64,000 nucleotides of DNA from JBAXTE01 sp963556065 (GCA_963556065.3 CAUVYH020000005.1:434001-498000); one strand, 5' to 3'. Positions 42,737-52,249 are shown, counted from the stretch's first letter. Notes: a model not told the origin generated them from the sequence alone. Numbers and translations: made by a program.

Positions 42737-44086
42737 TTATTCTTCAAATTTAGGTTTGGTAAAGTATCCCTTAATGTCGAACATGCTCCGCATCATTATG
42801 CGGAAATTCGCTTGGGTTTTTGTGTATAAACCATCAACTAGAATTATTGATACAAGCATAGACAAAACGGATGCCCAGATGGCCCCATAAGTTTCATAAG
42901 CAGGAATCCACAGGTAATTCAGAGAAATATTGATGATAACACCTATTATACCGGTCGCCATATAATATTTAAAGAGGCTGTTGTTGATGATATAAAGCGT
43001 TTTAGCAACTCCATAGTTTACAAAAAGCAAACGTATAGACATGATTCCCATATATAAGCCGGCATTTTCAAATTCAACACCAAATAAGAGATTGATTATC
43101 GGTTTCCCGAATATAAAACAGCCTCCGATGATACCAATAGATACGATAAACATGATTTGGTAAATTCTAAGCAACTTGAATCGAAAGAGTTCTTCGTTGA
43201 TTGCTTTTGCTTTTGTTATTTCGGGCGCTACTGTAGTATAAATAATCATTGGAATAAATCCAAAAAGAGTTATTAGTTTTGCTGCAGTTGAGTAAACGCC
43301 CAATTCACTGTCTCCAATCCAGTCTCCGATAAAAAGTTGTTCTATGTTTTGTTGGACATACATTAAAAATGATGTGACAATCATTGGCCAACTAAGTATC
43401 AACAACGATTTTGCCGTTGAATAATCATAATTCCACAGAGAGATTTTATTCCCTTGCTGTTTGTACCAATACATCATTAAAAGTGCACCAATTGCAAATT
43501 CGATAAATTGTGTCCACACAAATGCAATCAGCGAAGCTCCGGTCAATATCAAGATTACTTTCAGCAATGAAGTAAAAAGATATCCTACACTTTTTGACAG
43601 TACGGTGTATTTAGAAATTAGATGCCGTTGATTGTGCAAGTCGATGGTGTCAAAAGCTAGAAAAATATTGGAAGCAGCTGTGATAATAACAAAGTACAAC
43701 ACTTCGATGTCTCCCGGTCGTCGAAAGCATACAGTAATGGTTGCAATTATAATTAGAATTACGGATCCGCAAAGCTTTAGAACAAACGAAGCCCCCATAA
43801 GCTTGGAGGTCTTTTCGGGATAAAGGATCAAGTCTCGTACTACAATTGAATCAATTCCTAGGGATGCCAGTGGCGAAAGCATGGTGACAATAGCTACTGC
43901 GTAATTCCAGATACCTAATTTCTCGGGGCCAATGTATTTCCACATCCAAATATTTACCGCCATAACTACCGTCATCTTCAGTATTTTGTCGGCAAGTAAC
44001 CAAGTAAAGTTTCCGGTCATCTTGCGCAAACCTTCTCTGCTATTGAGTTTTGAGATGATTGTTTTGGGTGTTATTTTTATTGACAT
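42737..44086 (-). CDS. oligosaccharide flippase, Wzx/MOP type (449 aa)
   Basis: A membrane transporter of the MATE/MOP superfamily with about 12 helices, moving lipid-linked sugars across the inner membrane. Typical parts are the start GNFTWLLADKILKMTVVMAVNIWMW, the loop GPEKLGIWNYA near residue 55, a mid-protein SWPMIVTSFLMYVQQNIEQLFIG near 235, and AKTLYIINNSLFKYYM late. It stands alone here; the other polysaccharide gene in the window is manC (50.5-51.6 kb). O-antigen or capsule export is likely, but the substrate is unknown. Confidence 0.87.
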   Translation of the reverse strand: MSIKITPKTIISKLNSREGLRKMTGNFTWLLADKILKMTVVMAVNIWMWKYIGPEKLGIWNYAVAIVTMLSPLASLGIDSIVVRDLILYPEKTSKLMGASFVLKLCGSVILIIIATITVCFRRPGDIEVLYFVIITAASNIFLAFDTIDLHNQRHLISKYTVLSKSVGYLFTSLLKVILILTGASLIAFVWTQFIEFAIGALLMMYWYKQQGNKISLWNYDYSTAKSLLILSWPMIVTSFLMYVQQNIEQLFIGDWIGDSELGVYSTAAKLITLFGFIPMIIYTTVAPEITKAKAINEELFRFKLLRIYQIMFIVSIGIIGGCFIFGKPIINLLFGVEFENAGLYMGIMSIRLLFVNYGVAKTLYIINNSLFKYYMATGIIGVIINISLNYLWIPAYETYGAIWASVLSMLVSIILVDGLYTKTQANFRIMMRSMFDIKGYFTKPKFEE

Positions 44087-44315
44087 CGGTTGTTTAATGA
44101 ATAGGATGTTAACGTCTATTTTTTAAATTTATTCTTGAAGCTGTAGCACTCTGAACCACAAAGTTACGCAAAGTATTTAATTTTCGAAATGCGTGAATGG
44201 CTATTGGCCTTTAGCTGTTGGACTTTGGTTCTTGGTTTTCCTTTCACTCCCGTAAAACAAGAAATCTTTGGTTTCATAGTTTTACGAGCCCCGTAAACGA
44301 GGGTTAAAAGATCCA

Positions 44316-44354
44316 CGAAAAATTAATAAAATCCGAGATTTTATTAATTTTTCG
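44316..44354 (-). terminator. very strong hairpin after the ctp gene
   Basis: Perfect 18-bp stem CGAAAAATTAATAAAATC / GATTTTATTAATTTTTCG with a 3-base loop, starting 6 bp past the stop of the protease. It is followed on the minus strand by GGATCTTTT. A further CGTAAAAC / GTTTTACG arm pair lies at 44252-44288. The remaining 44087-44250 holds nothing clear. Confidence 0.7.
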
Positions 44355-44360
44355 GGACTT

Positions 44361-45977
44361 TCACCTCTTAACAGCCTCCAAAGCTTTTTTAAAAGTGTCA
44401 TCATATTGCAACCAAATGGGATAAAATACAGAATCCCCAAAAATTGATCGACCGATAAACGATTTTAGCCATGCTTTGGTTTTCTCCTTACTGAACGCAA
44501 TTTTAGCATTATCGTGCTTTAATCCGGACTTTTCGGCGAATTCTACCAGTTCGTTGAAAAGTTTATCACTAATCGAAAAGGATTTGATGAAGCTGTTTGT
44601 ATTGTAAGTTGATTTTAGTTGCACACGGTTTTCATCTGCAAATTTGAATGCAAATTGGTTGATTAATCCCATGTTAAAAAGTGCATTAAACCAAGTGTTG
44701 TTTTCGTTTTTTCCGAGCGGGATAAAAATATCAGGCATTATGCCACCACCGCCATAAACCGTTCGTCCAAGCGAGGTTTTAAATTTTAATGAATCGGCAA
44801 AATGAATGCTGTCGGGATGCTCAAGTTCCCCATGTTCGATGCGAGTAAGCAATTCCGTGTAATAATCTTCCAAACTACCTTGATAGGGGCGCTGGATGCA
44901 TCTTCCCGAAGGAGTATAGTAACGTGCTACCGTCAGCCGCACGGCAGAACCGTCTTTCATCGGGAATTGATTTTGGACCAATCCCTTGCCAAACGAGCGA
45001 CGGCCAATAATGATGCCCCGGTCGTTGTCTTGAATGGCTCCGGCGACAATTTCGCTTGCCGAAGCCGACCACTCATCAATTAGCACTGCAATTTTGATGT
45101 TTCCCAAACGGCCTTCGGCTGTGGATTTGTACTCCTGATTTTGATATTTTCGTCCCTTGGTGTAAACAATCATTTTTCCTTTGGGTAAAAATTCATCTAC
45201 AATTTCCACGGCCGCATCAAGGTAGCCTCCCGGATTTCCACGCAAATCCAAGATCATCTCTTTCATCCCTAGAGAAAGAAGTTTGTCGCTGGCTTTAATG
45301 AATTCTTCGCCTGTAGTGGCCGAGAATTCCGCAATTTTTACATATCCGGTGGTTGGAGATGCCATAAATGCTATATCTACGCTGTAAGTTGGAATCACAT
45401 CCCGCTCGATAGTAAAATCGGTGATTTTGCTTACTCCTCTGCGTTTAATGCCCACTTTAACTTTCGTTCCCCGTTTCCCTTTAAGCTTTTTCATTACCTC
45501 CTTGTTTGTGATTTTAACACCCGCAACATTTTTTTCATCTACTTTCACAATTCGGTCGCCGGCCATGATCCCAATTTTTTCGGAAGGGCCTTTCGGAACG
45601 GTATTCACCACCATGATGGTATCGTTCTGGATATTGAACTGAATTCCAATGCCTTCGAAATCACCATCCAGCTGATCGTTGGTTTCGGCGAGTTCTTCGG
45701 CCGGAATATAAACCGAATGCGGGTCGAGGCTTTGCAACATCCCGTTAATTGCGCTCGTAAGCAACTGATCGCGGTTTACGGTATCTACATAATTTTCTTT
45801 TACCAAGGAGATGATCGAGCCGATTTTCCCCTGATCGCCACCGATGCTTTGCCGGCCGGGGAACAGGTATATTCCCGCCAAAATACCAGCGATTAATATT
45901 CCTGAATAAATCAGTGGATTATATATGTAGTTGGGTTTTTTAGGTGATTGTGGTACCTGAGCGAATTCTTGTTCCAT
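44361..45977 (-). CDS. ctpA: C-terminal processing protease, S41 (538 aa)
   Basis: A periplasmic, membrane-anchored tail-specific serine protease. One N-terminal helix (YSGILIAGILAGIYLFPG), a helical linker, and a PDZ domain at about residues 95-170 (FEGIGIQFNIQNDTIMVVNT, GPSEKIGIMAGDRIVKVDE). Then the core: EMILDLRGNPGGYLDAAVEI, the nucleophile DEWSASASEIVAGAIQDNDR with Ser near 333, and GRRSFGKGLVQNQF with Lys near 358. The C-terminal 130 residues are the extension usual in Bacteroidota. Start ATG 45977 follows a TAATTTTG element at 45998-46005. It differs clearly from the short S41-like cassette protein at 11827. Confidence 0.93.
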   Translation of the reverse strand: MEQEFAQVPQSPKKPNYIYNPLIYSGILIAGILAGIYLFPGRQSIGGDQGKIGSIISLVKENYVDTVNRDQLLTSAINGMLQSLDPHSVYIPAEELAETNDQLDGDFEGIGIQFNIQNDTIMVVNTVPKGPSEKIGIMAGDRIVKVDEKNVAGVKITNKEVMKKLKGKRGTKVKVGIKRRGVSKITDFTIERDVIPTYSVDIAFMASPTTGYVKIAEFSATTGEEFIKASDKLLSLGMKEMILDLRGNPGGYLDAAVEIVDEFLPKGKMIVYTKGRKYQNQEYKSTAEGRLGNIKIAVLIDEWSASASEIVAGAIQDNDRGIIIGRRSFGKGLVQNQFPMKDGSAVRLTVARYYTPSGRCIQRPYQGSLEDYYTELLTRIEHGELEHPDSIHFADSLKFKTSLGRTVYGGGGIMPDIFIPLGKNENNTWFNALFNMGLINQFAFKFADENRVQLKSTYNTNSFIKSFSISDKLFNELVEFAEKSGLKHDNAKIAFSKEKTKAWLKSFIGRSIFGDSVFYPIWLQYDDTFKKALEAVKR

Positions 45978-45997
45978 TTTGTAAATTTGTTAGTGTA

Positions 45998-46005
45998 CAA
46001 AATTA
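45998..46005 (-). promoter_or_regulatory. TAnnTTTG -7 element for ctpA
   Basis: TAATTTTG on the minus strand, 20 bp before ATG 45977. Confidence 0.5.
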
Positions 46006-46183
46006 CATATTTTTTCCGGTTTCATGACCTTTATTAATATTCTCCGCACTTTTGATTGCAACTTATTGTAGGCGTTGCAACTTAGTCCCGCAAAGCGGGA
46101 TGAACTCCACGATCTCACGACCGGAGGGAGTAAACCGCACGTGCTGCCTTTTTAATGTGCGCCAGCTTGGGCAAAATGGCTTA

Positions 46184-46645
46184 CTATGGCATACTATCAG
46201 GACTATCTATGAGCGTTTTTTTAAACATCAAGGTGTCATTTTCAAATTCATAACAATTATTACAAACATAGTCTTTTTGTAATACTAGAAGCATCGCTAT
46301 TGAATTGTCTTTTTGTTTTGATAAATCATAAACATGACTGCTACGTGTTTGTTTATGATCAGAAATTCTAATCATGGGACTGATATAAACATAACCATAT
46401 TCATAAAACCCCTGAAAATATAGAGTGTCAACGTTTGAATTATTATCTATAAACAGATAGCCTTTATAACTCGAATGATTGAAACAATACTGCGTCCCTT
46501 CAATTTTTGTAATTATTAATTTCGTTTTATTTTTACAATTTACGCATTCAAAAACAAACTTTCCTTTGCTTTTTTCAAAAGCATCATGTGAAATGCAACA
46601 TGATTCAAAAAAAACGATAAGCAGCAACAACTTGATTTTTCTCAT
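46184..46645 (-). CDS. lipoprotein of unknown function (153 aa)
   Basis: ATG 46645 is preferred to the longer frame because it opens with MRKIKLLLLIVFFESC, a compact lipoprotein signal with the lipid Cys at residue 16. The mature part has a CVNC pair (CVNCKNKTKLIITK) and later DYVCNNCYEFEN, a four-cysteine set that could bind a metal or form two disulfides. Beta-rich otherwise. No family recognised. The gene stands alone between repeat-rich stretches, with a different base style from its neighbours. Confidence 0.65.
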   Translation of the reverse strand: MRKIKLLLLIVFFESCCISHDAFEKSKGKFVFECVNCKNKTKLIITKIEGTQYCFNHSSYKGYLFIDNNSNVDTLYFQGFYEYGYVYISPMIRISDHKQTRSSHVYDLSKQKDNSIAMLLVLQKDYVCNNCYEFENDTLMFKKTLIDSPDSMP

Positions 46646-46666
46646 ATATTGAGTTTTACTATTCAA

Positions 46667-47239
46667 TATGATGGTACATTTTTTCCTTTTGTTTTTACTC
46701 AGATCCCCTGCTGTTTTATGGTAAACAATAGTTCTTCATTCCTTGCGGCAATAAAATCATATTCTTTTTATTCAAAATTTCCCGATGCTTGGTTTGCCCT
46801 CATGGTTAATTCCGATATTTGAGGGCTAAAATAGTCAATTTTTGGATTGGGTGCAGAGAAACGCGAAAAATTTGGTTATTCTTCCGTGACCTCACTCTCG
46901 AAATATTAAGAGTTAATGTCTGTTCTGCGTAGCTTAGTTCGGCAGGCTCACTACATCGCACTGCATCGCCTACGGACAATGCTTTGTTTGAGTTGGTTCG
47001 TTTTTTATTGATATTAAAGTCCTACGGACTATAATATCTTGATGGAATTTATCACAACAGTATTCCAGTTGTATTCTTGTCCGTAGGACATAAATATCAA
47101 TAAAAAACACAATTATCCAGAGCCACATTCCACGTAGTGGATAAACCGTTCCTTGGGATGAAAGGACGTTCAATGGTTGATGGTTCGAATTTGCGGGGGC
47201 GATAGATTAAGTTGGTGACAATGCGCGCCAGCTAAGGAA
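46667..47239. other. repeat-rich gap with a long inverted repeat
   Basis: No gene. At 47001-47029 and 47079-47107 lie 29-bp inverted arms (TTTTTTATTGATATT then GTCCTACGGAC, and the reverse complement with three mismatches) around a 49-base centre. Further short palindromes such as CATTCCACGTAGTGG follow. Looks like dispersed non-coding repeat sequence. Confidence 0.5.
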
Positions 47240-47280
47240 TGCGCCCTTATTGGGCGCACGCGCGTTTGTAACGCGTGTTT
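47240..47280 (-). repeat. interspersed double-hairpin element, copy 2
   Basis: Reverse-oriented relative of 21568-21607: TGCGCCC TTATT GGGCGCA followed by CGCGCG..CGCGTG and TTT. Two palindromes side by side, as in REP/BIME units. Confidence 0.65.
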
Positions 47281-47354
47281 CTTTAACTCAGTTGAGGATC
47301 TCTCATATTGAATTGTATATTGGCATTTGTCAAATCTTGATTTCAATATTAATT

Positions 47355-47960
47355 CTATAATGGCTTGAAATAGCGTAGATATTTTGAAATCATGTTTTTT
47401 TTGACTGGATTCCAACCAAATAAGTCATTTTGAAATCCTTCATATTTATCTGTAATAATCATATCAGAACAAAATTTTACCACACCATCTTGGAGAAAAG
47501 ATATTGTCAAGTCAGGTGTACATATATCTCCCTCGTACATGTTTTTAATTTTCCACTCTCCTTTCATTTTGTTCATAATAGCGGTATCAGATAAAAACAA
47601 ACATGAAGAGATTGAACCCGTTTTGGTTTGACTTCTCAAAGCAGGTAGATCTTTTTTATTAAAAGTAATATAAACGATCCATTTCCCCTTAGAAAAATCA
47701 AGATATTTAAGCAAAAAAATCCATTTTTTATTGGTGTCTACTTTTAAACCTAATTCTTTTAATGAATTAGGAAATAATTCTCTATGTAAAGAGTCGCAAT
47801 TTATAGCTTCTTTTTTCAATGAATCTCTATGAATTGTCGAATAATAAAAGGTTCTACTTTTCAAAGCGTCAGCCTGATTTAAACGGATGTTTTTGTCTGC
47901 AATTAATTTTGTTGAACAAAAAATGATCAGTAAAACAATGAGTAACTTTAAATTTTTCAT
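47355..47960 (-). CDS. secreted protein of unknown function (201 aa)
   Basis: ATG 47960 gives a clean signal peptide (MKNLKLLIVLLIIFCSTKLIA); the longer frame adds six residues. A TAGCTTTG -7 element lies 20 bp upstream (47980-47987). The mature part has alternating polar and aromatic segments (NKKWIFLLKYLDFSKGKWIV, MNKMKGEWKIKNMYEGDICT). The second string, a GxWKI followed by strands to the end, resembles lipocalin-like DUF families that report copies of a small barrel. That link is weak. Lone gene. Confidence 0.65.
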   Translation of the reverse strand: MKNLKLLIVLLIIFCSTKLIADKNIRLNQADALKSRTFYYSTIHRDSLKKEAINCDSLHRELFPNSLKELGLKVDTNKKWIFLLKYLDFSKGKWIVYITFNKKDLPALRSQTKTGSISSCLFLSDTAIMNKMKGEWKIKNMYEGDICTPDLTISFLQDGVVKFCSDMIITDKYEGFQNDLFGWNPVKKNMISKYLRYFKPL

Positions 47961-47979
47961 TTGGCATAATTTAATCACA

Positions 47980-47987
47980 CAAAGCTA
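47980..47987 (-). promoter_or_regulatory. TAnnTTTG -7 element
   Basis: TAGCTTTG on the minus strand, 19 bp before ATG 47960. Confidence 0.5.
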
Positions 47988-48004
47988 ATAAAATTTTGGA
48001 TATT

Positions 48005-48028
48005 AAAAAAGCCCCGAAAATCGGGGCT
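48005..48028 (-). terminator. terminator of the S46 peptidase gene
   Basis: GCCCCGA / TCGGGGC with a short A loop; minus-strand T run; 26 bp after the stop. Confidence 0.85.
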
Positions 48029-48053
48029 CTCTGTTGTAAATTCAAGACATATC

Positions 48054-50195
48054 TTACTTCACTACGGTCATCTCTTTAATTAGATGGCTGGCACCGGCAT
48101 ATTTGTCGATGATAAACATTACGTAGCGGATATCCACACTGATGGTTCGCTGCAATTTGGGCTCAAAAGAAATATCACCGCTCATGGCTTCCCAGTTTCC
48201 ATCGAAAGCCAAGCCTACGAGTTGGCCTTTACCGTTGATTACCGGACTGCCGGAGTTTCCTCCCGTAATGTCGGTGTTGCTCAGGAAACAAGTTTTTAGT
48301 TCGCCATTTTTACCATATTCGCCAAAATCCTTGTTCATCCACAATGTTTTCAGCTTTGCAGGGACTACAAATTCCCAGTTATTCGGATCTTCTTTTTGCA
48401 TTACGCCGTCTAAGGTGGTGTAATATCTGTAGTCAATTCCATCGGCGGGTGAGTAGGGGAGCACTTTCCCATAAGTCAAACGAAGAGTAGAGTTGGCATT
48501 GGCTGCAAAATTCTTATCCGGGAACATCTCTTTTAGTCCTGCAATAAAAAGCCGGTTTGCTTTTGCCAGTTTCTCATTAACGCCCTTTATTTGTTCCAGT
48601 TTGTCGAAATACTGATTATAAAATGAAGAAGTAAGAGCAAAGGCCGGATCTGCTTCCAAGCCCCCCTGTGTTGGCGATTTTAAATAGGCTTCAATTTTCG
48701 CTCTATCGCTGAAGATGGATTTTCCAAAAATGGATTCAGTCATCTTGGCAAAATCGTTGTTGCTTATTTTTACAAGGTCTTTAAACTCTTGAGGTTGTAA
48801 GCTGTCGGCAACGTTTTTTGAATACATTTCCAATACCGAAGCCATCATTTTTTGATCAACATTTTTGTTGTAATTTTTAAAATAGAGTTCCAGTGATTCT
48901 GCAATTCGCTTGGTAATTTCGGATGTCTCTTTTTTTGATTTCAATAAGCTGTTTAAAGTGTTGAAACGCCAAGCCATCGAAAAGATTTCGGGGCCGCGGG
49001 CAATGGCTTCGCTGAAGTAGTTTTTCCAAACTTCGTAAGTGCCCAATGTTGCATAAGCTTCGCTGAAGTCGGAAAGGACGTTGCCATATTTAGCCATGCG
49101 ATCCTTGCTTCCGGATACCCAAGTCGCAAACTGATCTTCCAGCGCTTTTTTCTTGTCGCCTACTTTGTTATTCGTCAGCTGTTTGGTCTGCCCGATGAAA
49201 TATTTCCAGTAATTAGCGGTGGAGGCATATTTTGAGGCATATTGGATGCGCACTGCAGGATCGGCGAACATGTATTCGCGCATGATTTCAAGTTTCTTGT
49301 CGCGGATGCTCACAATGGTCGGGTTTTTATATTGAAGTGCGTTTTTAATTCCGTAAGAGGTCAAGTAACGGTCGGTGGTTCCGGGGTAGCCCATAATCAT
49401 CACGAAGTCGTTTTCTTTTACCCCTTTTATTGAAACCGGAAGATGATGCTTGGGTTTGAAAGCAATATTATCTTTGCTAAAATCGGCAGGCTTGCCATCT
49501 TTGGAGCTATATACCCGGAACATTGAAAAATCGCAGGTATGGCGGGGCCACATCCAGTTATCGGTATCGGCACCGAACTTTCCGATACTTGAAGGCGGAG
49601 CTCCAACCAGACGGACATCGGTATAAACCATATTGATGAACATATAATAGTTATTACCATCGTAAAAAGGCTTAATTACGATTTCATAATTAGGATCGGT
49701 TTGAGCCTCTTTTTTAATCGTTTTAATGTTTTCCTGAACTTTTTCGCCACGCTCTTTTTCGCTCATCAATGCGGTTACTCCGCTCAATGCTTTGGTGGTG
49801 ACGTCTTCCATGCGGACAAAAAAGCGGGCGGTAATTCCCGGGCAGGGAAGTTCTTCACTTCGGTTCATGGCCCAGAATCCGTTGGTCAGGTAATCGTGAT
49901 CCACGGTGCTATGCGATTGAATGGAACCGTAACCGCAATGATGATTGGTTAGAATCAATCCTTCCGAAGACACGATTTCACCGGTGCAGCCGTTGGCAAA
50001 TTGGATGATGGCATCTTTCATGCTGCTGTGGTTGATGCTGTAAATGTCTTCGGCTGTCAGTTTCAACCCTTTCTTTTGCATTTCTTCAATGTTCTTGTTC
50101 AGAAACATTAAAATCCACATACCTTCGTCCGCACGAGCCACTTTCCCGAAAATTGAAAAGATCATGAGGGCGATTAATAGACTTATTTTTTTCAT
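48054..50195 (-). CDS. S46 family dipeptidyl peptidase, DPP7-like (713 aa)
   Basis: A periplasmic exopeptidase that releases dipeptides from the N-termini of peptides, feeding amino-acid fermentation. Signal peptide to about residue 22, then mature ADEGMW, the standard start of the family. The chymotrypsin-like triad is present: His in LTNHHCGYG (85/86), Asp in DTDNWMWPRHTCDFS near 227, and Ser648 in GGNSGSPV. The residue 18 after the serine is Gly in FDGN; from memory DPP11 has Arg there, so hydrophobic (DPP7) rather than acidic specificity is expected. Length matches Porphyromonas DPP7. Monocistronic with its own terminator. Confidence 0.93.
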   Translation of the reverse strand: MKKISLLIALMIFSIFGKVARADEGMWILMFLNKNIEEMQKKGLKLTAEDIYSINHSSMKDAIIQFANGCTGEIVSSEGLILTNHHCGYGSIQSHSTVDHDYLTNGFWAMNRSEELPCPGITARFFVRMEDVTTKALSGVTALMSEKERGEKVQENIKTIKKEAQTDPNYEIVIKPFYDGNNYYMFINMVYTDVRLVGAPPSSIGKFGADTDNWMWPRHTCDFSMFRVYSSKDGKPADFSKDNIAFKPKHHLPVSIKGVKENDFVMIMGYPGTTDRYLTSYGIKNALQYKNPTIVSIRDKKLEIMREYMFADPAVRIQYASKYASTANYWKYFIGQTKQLTNNKVGDKKKALEDQFATWVSGSKDRMAKYGNVLSDFSEAYATLGTYEVWKNYFSEAIARGPEIFSMAWRFNTLNSLLKSKKETSEITKRIAESLELYFKNYNKNVDQKMMASVLEMYSKNVADSLQPQEFKDLVKISNNDFAKMTESIFGKSIFSDRAKIEAYLKSPTQGGLEADPAFALTSSFYNQYFDKLEQIKGVNEKLAKANRLFIAGLKEMFPDKNFAANANSTLRLTYGKVLPYSPADGIDYRYYTTLDGVMQKEDPNNWEFVVPAKLKTLWMNKDFGEYGKNGELKTCFLSNTDITGGNSGSPVINGKGQLVGLAFDGNWEAMSGDISFEPKLQRTISVDIRYVMFIIDKYAGASHLIKEMTVVK

Positions 50196-50501
50196 TGTTT
50201 ATTATTGTTTATTATTTCAAAGATTTAATTTTTTAGACGTGAAAAGATTTTCCGTGAAACGTGAAAAGAAGATCACATGGCGAGTCTAAAGTGTTAAGGT
50301 TTTTTTTGTTTTTACCACATAGTCACTAAGTACACTAAGAATCACTAAGAGTGCAATTTATTCAGTTTTTTTGTCCAGTGCTGTTGCTATCTCAAAAAGT
50401 CTCGCTTTGCGCAACTTCTTACTTCTTCCACTCTCTTACTTCGGCTACGCTCAGTCTTCGTTTTCACTTTTCACCTTTCACCTTTTACCTTTTTCCCCCT
50501 T
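50196..50501. other. 306-bp gap, no gene seen
   Basis: Contains simple low-information sequence, including CACTAAG repeats near 50325-50350 and T/C-rich runs (50440-50495). No hairpin or frame worth calling. Confidence 0.4.
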
Positions 50502-51593
50502 TTAGATAAATCGATCTCCTTTTTCGGCTTGCACATCAGTCACGAACTGGCGGATTTCTTGTTCATCTTGTTTCTTACATATCAGCAGGCAATTATCGTT
50601 TTCTACGACAATATAATCTTCCAGACCTTCGATTACAACAAGTTTTTCCTTTGGCATGTTTACGATGCATCGCTTTGAGTTATAAAGCATCACATTTCTC
50701 CCCATAACCGTATTCCCATCATCGTCCTTTCCTCTAATGTCGTATAGTGATCCCCAAGTGCCTAAGTCGGACCATCCGATATCCGTTGAGAAGACAAATA
50801 CATTGTCTGCTTTTTCCATTATGCCGTAGTCGATAGAAATGCTTTTACACTGCTGATAAACGGTTTTCACAAAAGCATCCTCGTCGGGGGTATTATATTT
50901 GCCGGTGCCTTCTTTAAAAAGCTGGTTCATTTCGGGTAAGTTTTTTTCAAACTCGTTCATAATAGTGGAAAGCTTCCAAATAAAAATTCCCGAGTTCCAG
51001 AGAAATTCTCCGCTTTCTACCAATTGCTTGGCCATTCCGAGATTGGGCTTTTCGGTAAAAGTCTTAACTCGATAAAGTTTCGGATGGACTTTATGCGAAA
51101 TGGTTTCATCAAATTGAATGTACCCATAGCCGGTTTCCGGTCGGTTGGGTTCGATGCCGAGTGTAAATAAAGCTTCGGTTTCTTTGGAAGCTTGTAACGC
51201 TAAATCAACTACTTTAACGAACTCATCTTCCTTTAAAACAATATGATCGGAAGGTGCCACCACGATATTCGCATTTGGATTTTTATCTAAAATCTTGTAA
51301 TTGGCATACGCAATACAAGGAGCTGTATTCCGGCGTGTCGGTTCACAAATTACTTGATTTGGATTCAATCCTGGTATTTGCTCGTTAACGATATCTCGAT
51401 AGATTTCGTTAGTAACAATGTAAATGTTTTCGTGAGGGCAAATTCTTTCGAAACGCTTAAAGGTTTGCTGGATTAATGTTTCGCCGGTGCCAAGAATATC
51501 AATAAACTGTTTGGGGCGAGCCATTTTGCTTAATGGCCAAAATCGCGACCCAACTCCGCCGGCCATAATTACACAATAATTGTTTTGATCCAT
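50502..51593 (-). CDS. manC: mannose-1-phosphate guanylyltransferase (363 aa)
   Basis: Makes GDP-mannose from GTP and mannose-1-phosphate. The nucleotide-binding start AGGVGSRFWPLSKMARPKQF (residues 11-30) is intact, followed by QTFKRFERICPHENIYIVTN, the APSDH motif near 114, ETGYGYIQ near 153 and FTEKPNLGMAKQ near 178. It lacks the C-terminal cupin isomerase domain of bifunctional ManC/AlgA, so it is the single-function type. GDP-mannose supplies polysaccharide and protein glycosylation, which fits the flippase at 42.7 kb and the TMTC-like protein. The SprT-like gene is 24 bp upstream in the same direction. Confidence 0.93.
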   Translation of the reverse strand: MDQNNYCVIMAGGVGSRFWPLSKMARPKQFIDILGTGETLIQQTFKRFERICPHENIYIVTNEIYRDIVNEQIPGLNPNQVICEPTRRNTAPCIAYANYKILDKNPNANIVVAPSDHIVLKEDEFVKVVDLALQASKETEALFTLGIEPNRPETGYGYIQFDETISHKVHPKLYRVKTFTEKPNLGMAKQLVESGEFLWNSGIFIWKLSTIMNEFEKNLPEMNQLFKEGTGKYNTPDEDAFVKTVYQQCKSISIDYGIMEKADNVFVFSTDIGWSDLGTWGSLYDIRGKDDDGNTVMGRNVMLYNSKRCIVNMPKEKLVVIEGLEDYIVVENDNCLLICKKQDEQEIRQFVTDVQAEKGDRFI

Positions 51594-51616
51594 GATATTT
51601 TTATTTTTTATAATTT

Positions 51617-52249
51617 CTAAACTAAATTTTCCTCCAACAGTTCAACGGGAGCCAACGGATGAAATACGTAGCTTCTCCGGTTTGTCACACATTCGCATTT
51701 GATGCGGGTACGCAATGGAGCTCCTTTAATAAATAATCGTCCTTTGTATTTGAATGAATTTCCTTGAGCAATATCTTTGATTGTGGTTACCGATTCTGCG
51801 GCTTCATTATATTTGCCCAGTGCTTCGGTGAGTTGTATATCGTAAGAAGATGATGACTTGATGTGCTTGCAATGTTTTTTTAATGCTATTTGAACATCTT
51901 CCGGAAAATATGTGGGGCTGATTAACGGGAACAGTAGATTGTGATAGGCCTGTTTCCACTCCTCGCCGTGGGGCGAAACTTTCCGCTTGTAGTTGTTCCA
52001 GGTGATTAGGTGTGCCACTTCGTGAATGAAGGTGATTAAGAATGCATACTTGTTGAGGCTCCCATTGATGGTAATTTGATGATAGGGGCGCTTAGGGGTG
52101 GGATGCGTATAATCGCCGAGTTTGGATATCCGGTCTTTTTTAATAATCAGTTTAAATCCATATTTAGCAATCAGTTCAATCATGAGCTGAGCTGCCGATT
52201 CAGTTGTGAACGCAGTAAGATTTGATTTATCCAAAGGTTTTCGTTGCAT
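51617..52249 (-). CDS. SprT-like zinc metallopeptidase domain protein (210 aa)
   Basis: The HExxH zinc site is ITFIHEVAHLITW with H76, E77 and H80. The third ligand is probably the His in KVSPHGEEWK, the usual SprT-family arrangement (HG-x-x-W). A C-terminal CKCEC-like pair (IKCECVTNRRSY) may form the zinc ribbon remnant. SprT/Spartan relatives cleave DNA-protein crosslinks in eukaryotes; the bacterial role is not settled. Its start overlaps the end of the small lipoprotein gene by 23 bp, so they are cotranscribed with manC. Confidence 0.85.
   Translation of the reverse strand: MQRKPLDKSNLTAFTTESAAQLMIELIAKYGFKLIIKKDRISKLGDYTHPTPKRPYHQITINGSLNKYAFLITFIHEVAHLITWNNYKRKVSPHGEEWKQAYHNLLFPLISPTYFPEDVQIALKKHCKHIKSSSSYDIQLTEALGKYNEAAESVTTIKDIAQGNSFKYKGRLFIKGAPLRTRIKCECVTNRRSYVFHPLAPVELLEENLV

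Noticed and set aside
44159..44166. CAAAGTTA as a -7 element for the flippase gene
   Set aside because: It is part of a common ACCACAAAGTTACGCAAAG string found in non-promoter settings in such genomes; distance to the gene is 73 bp and no other support exists.
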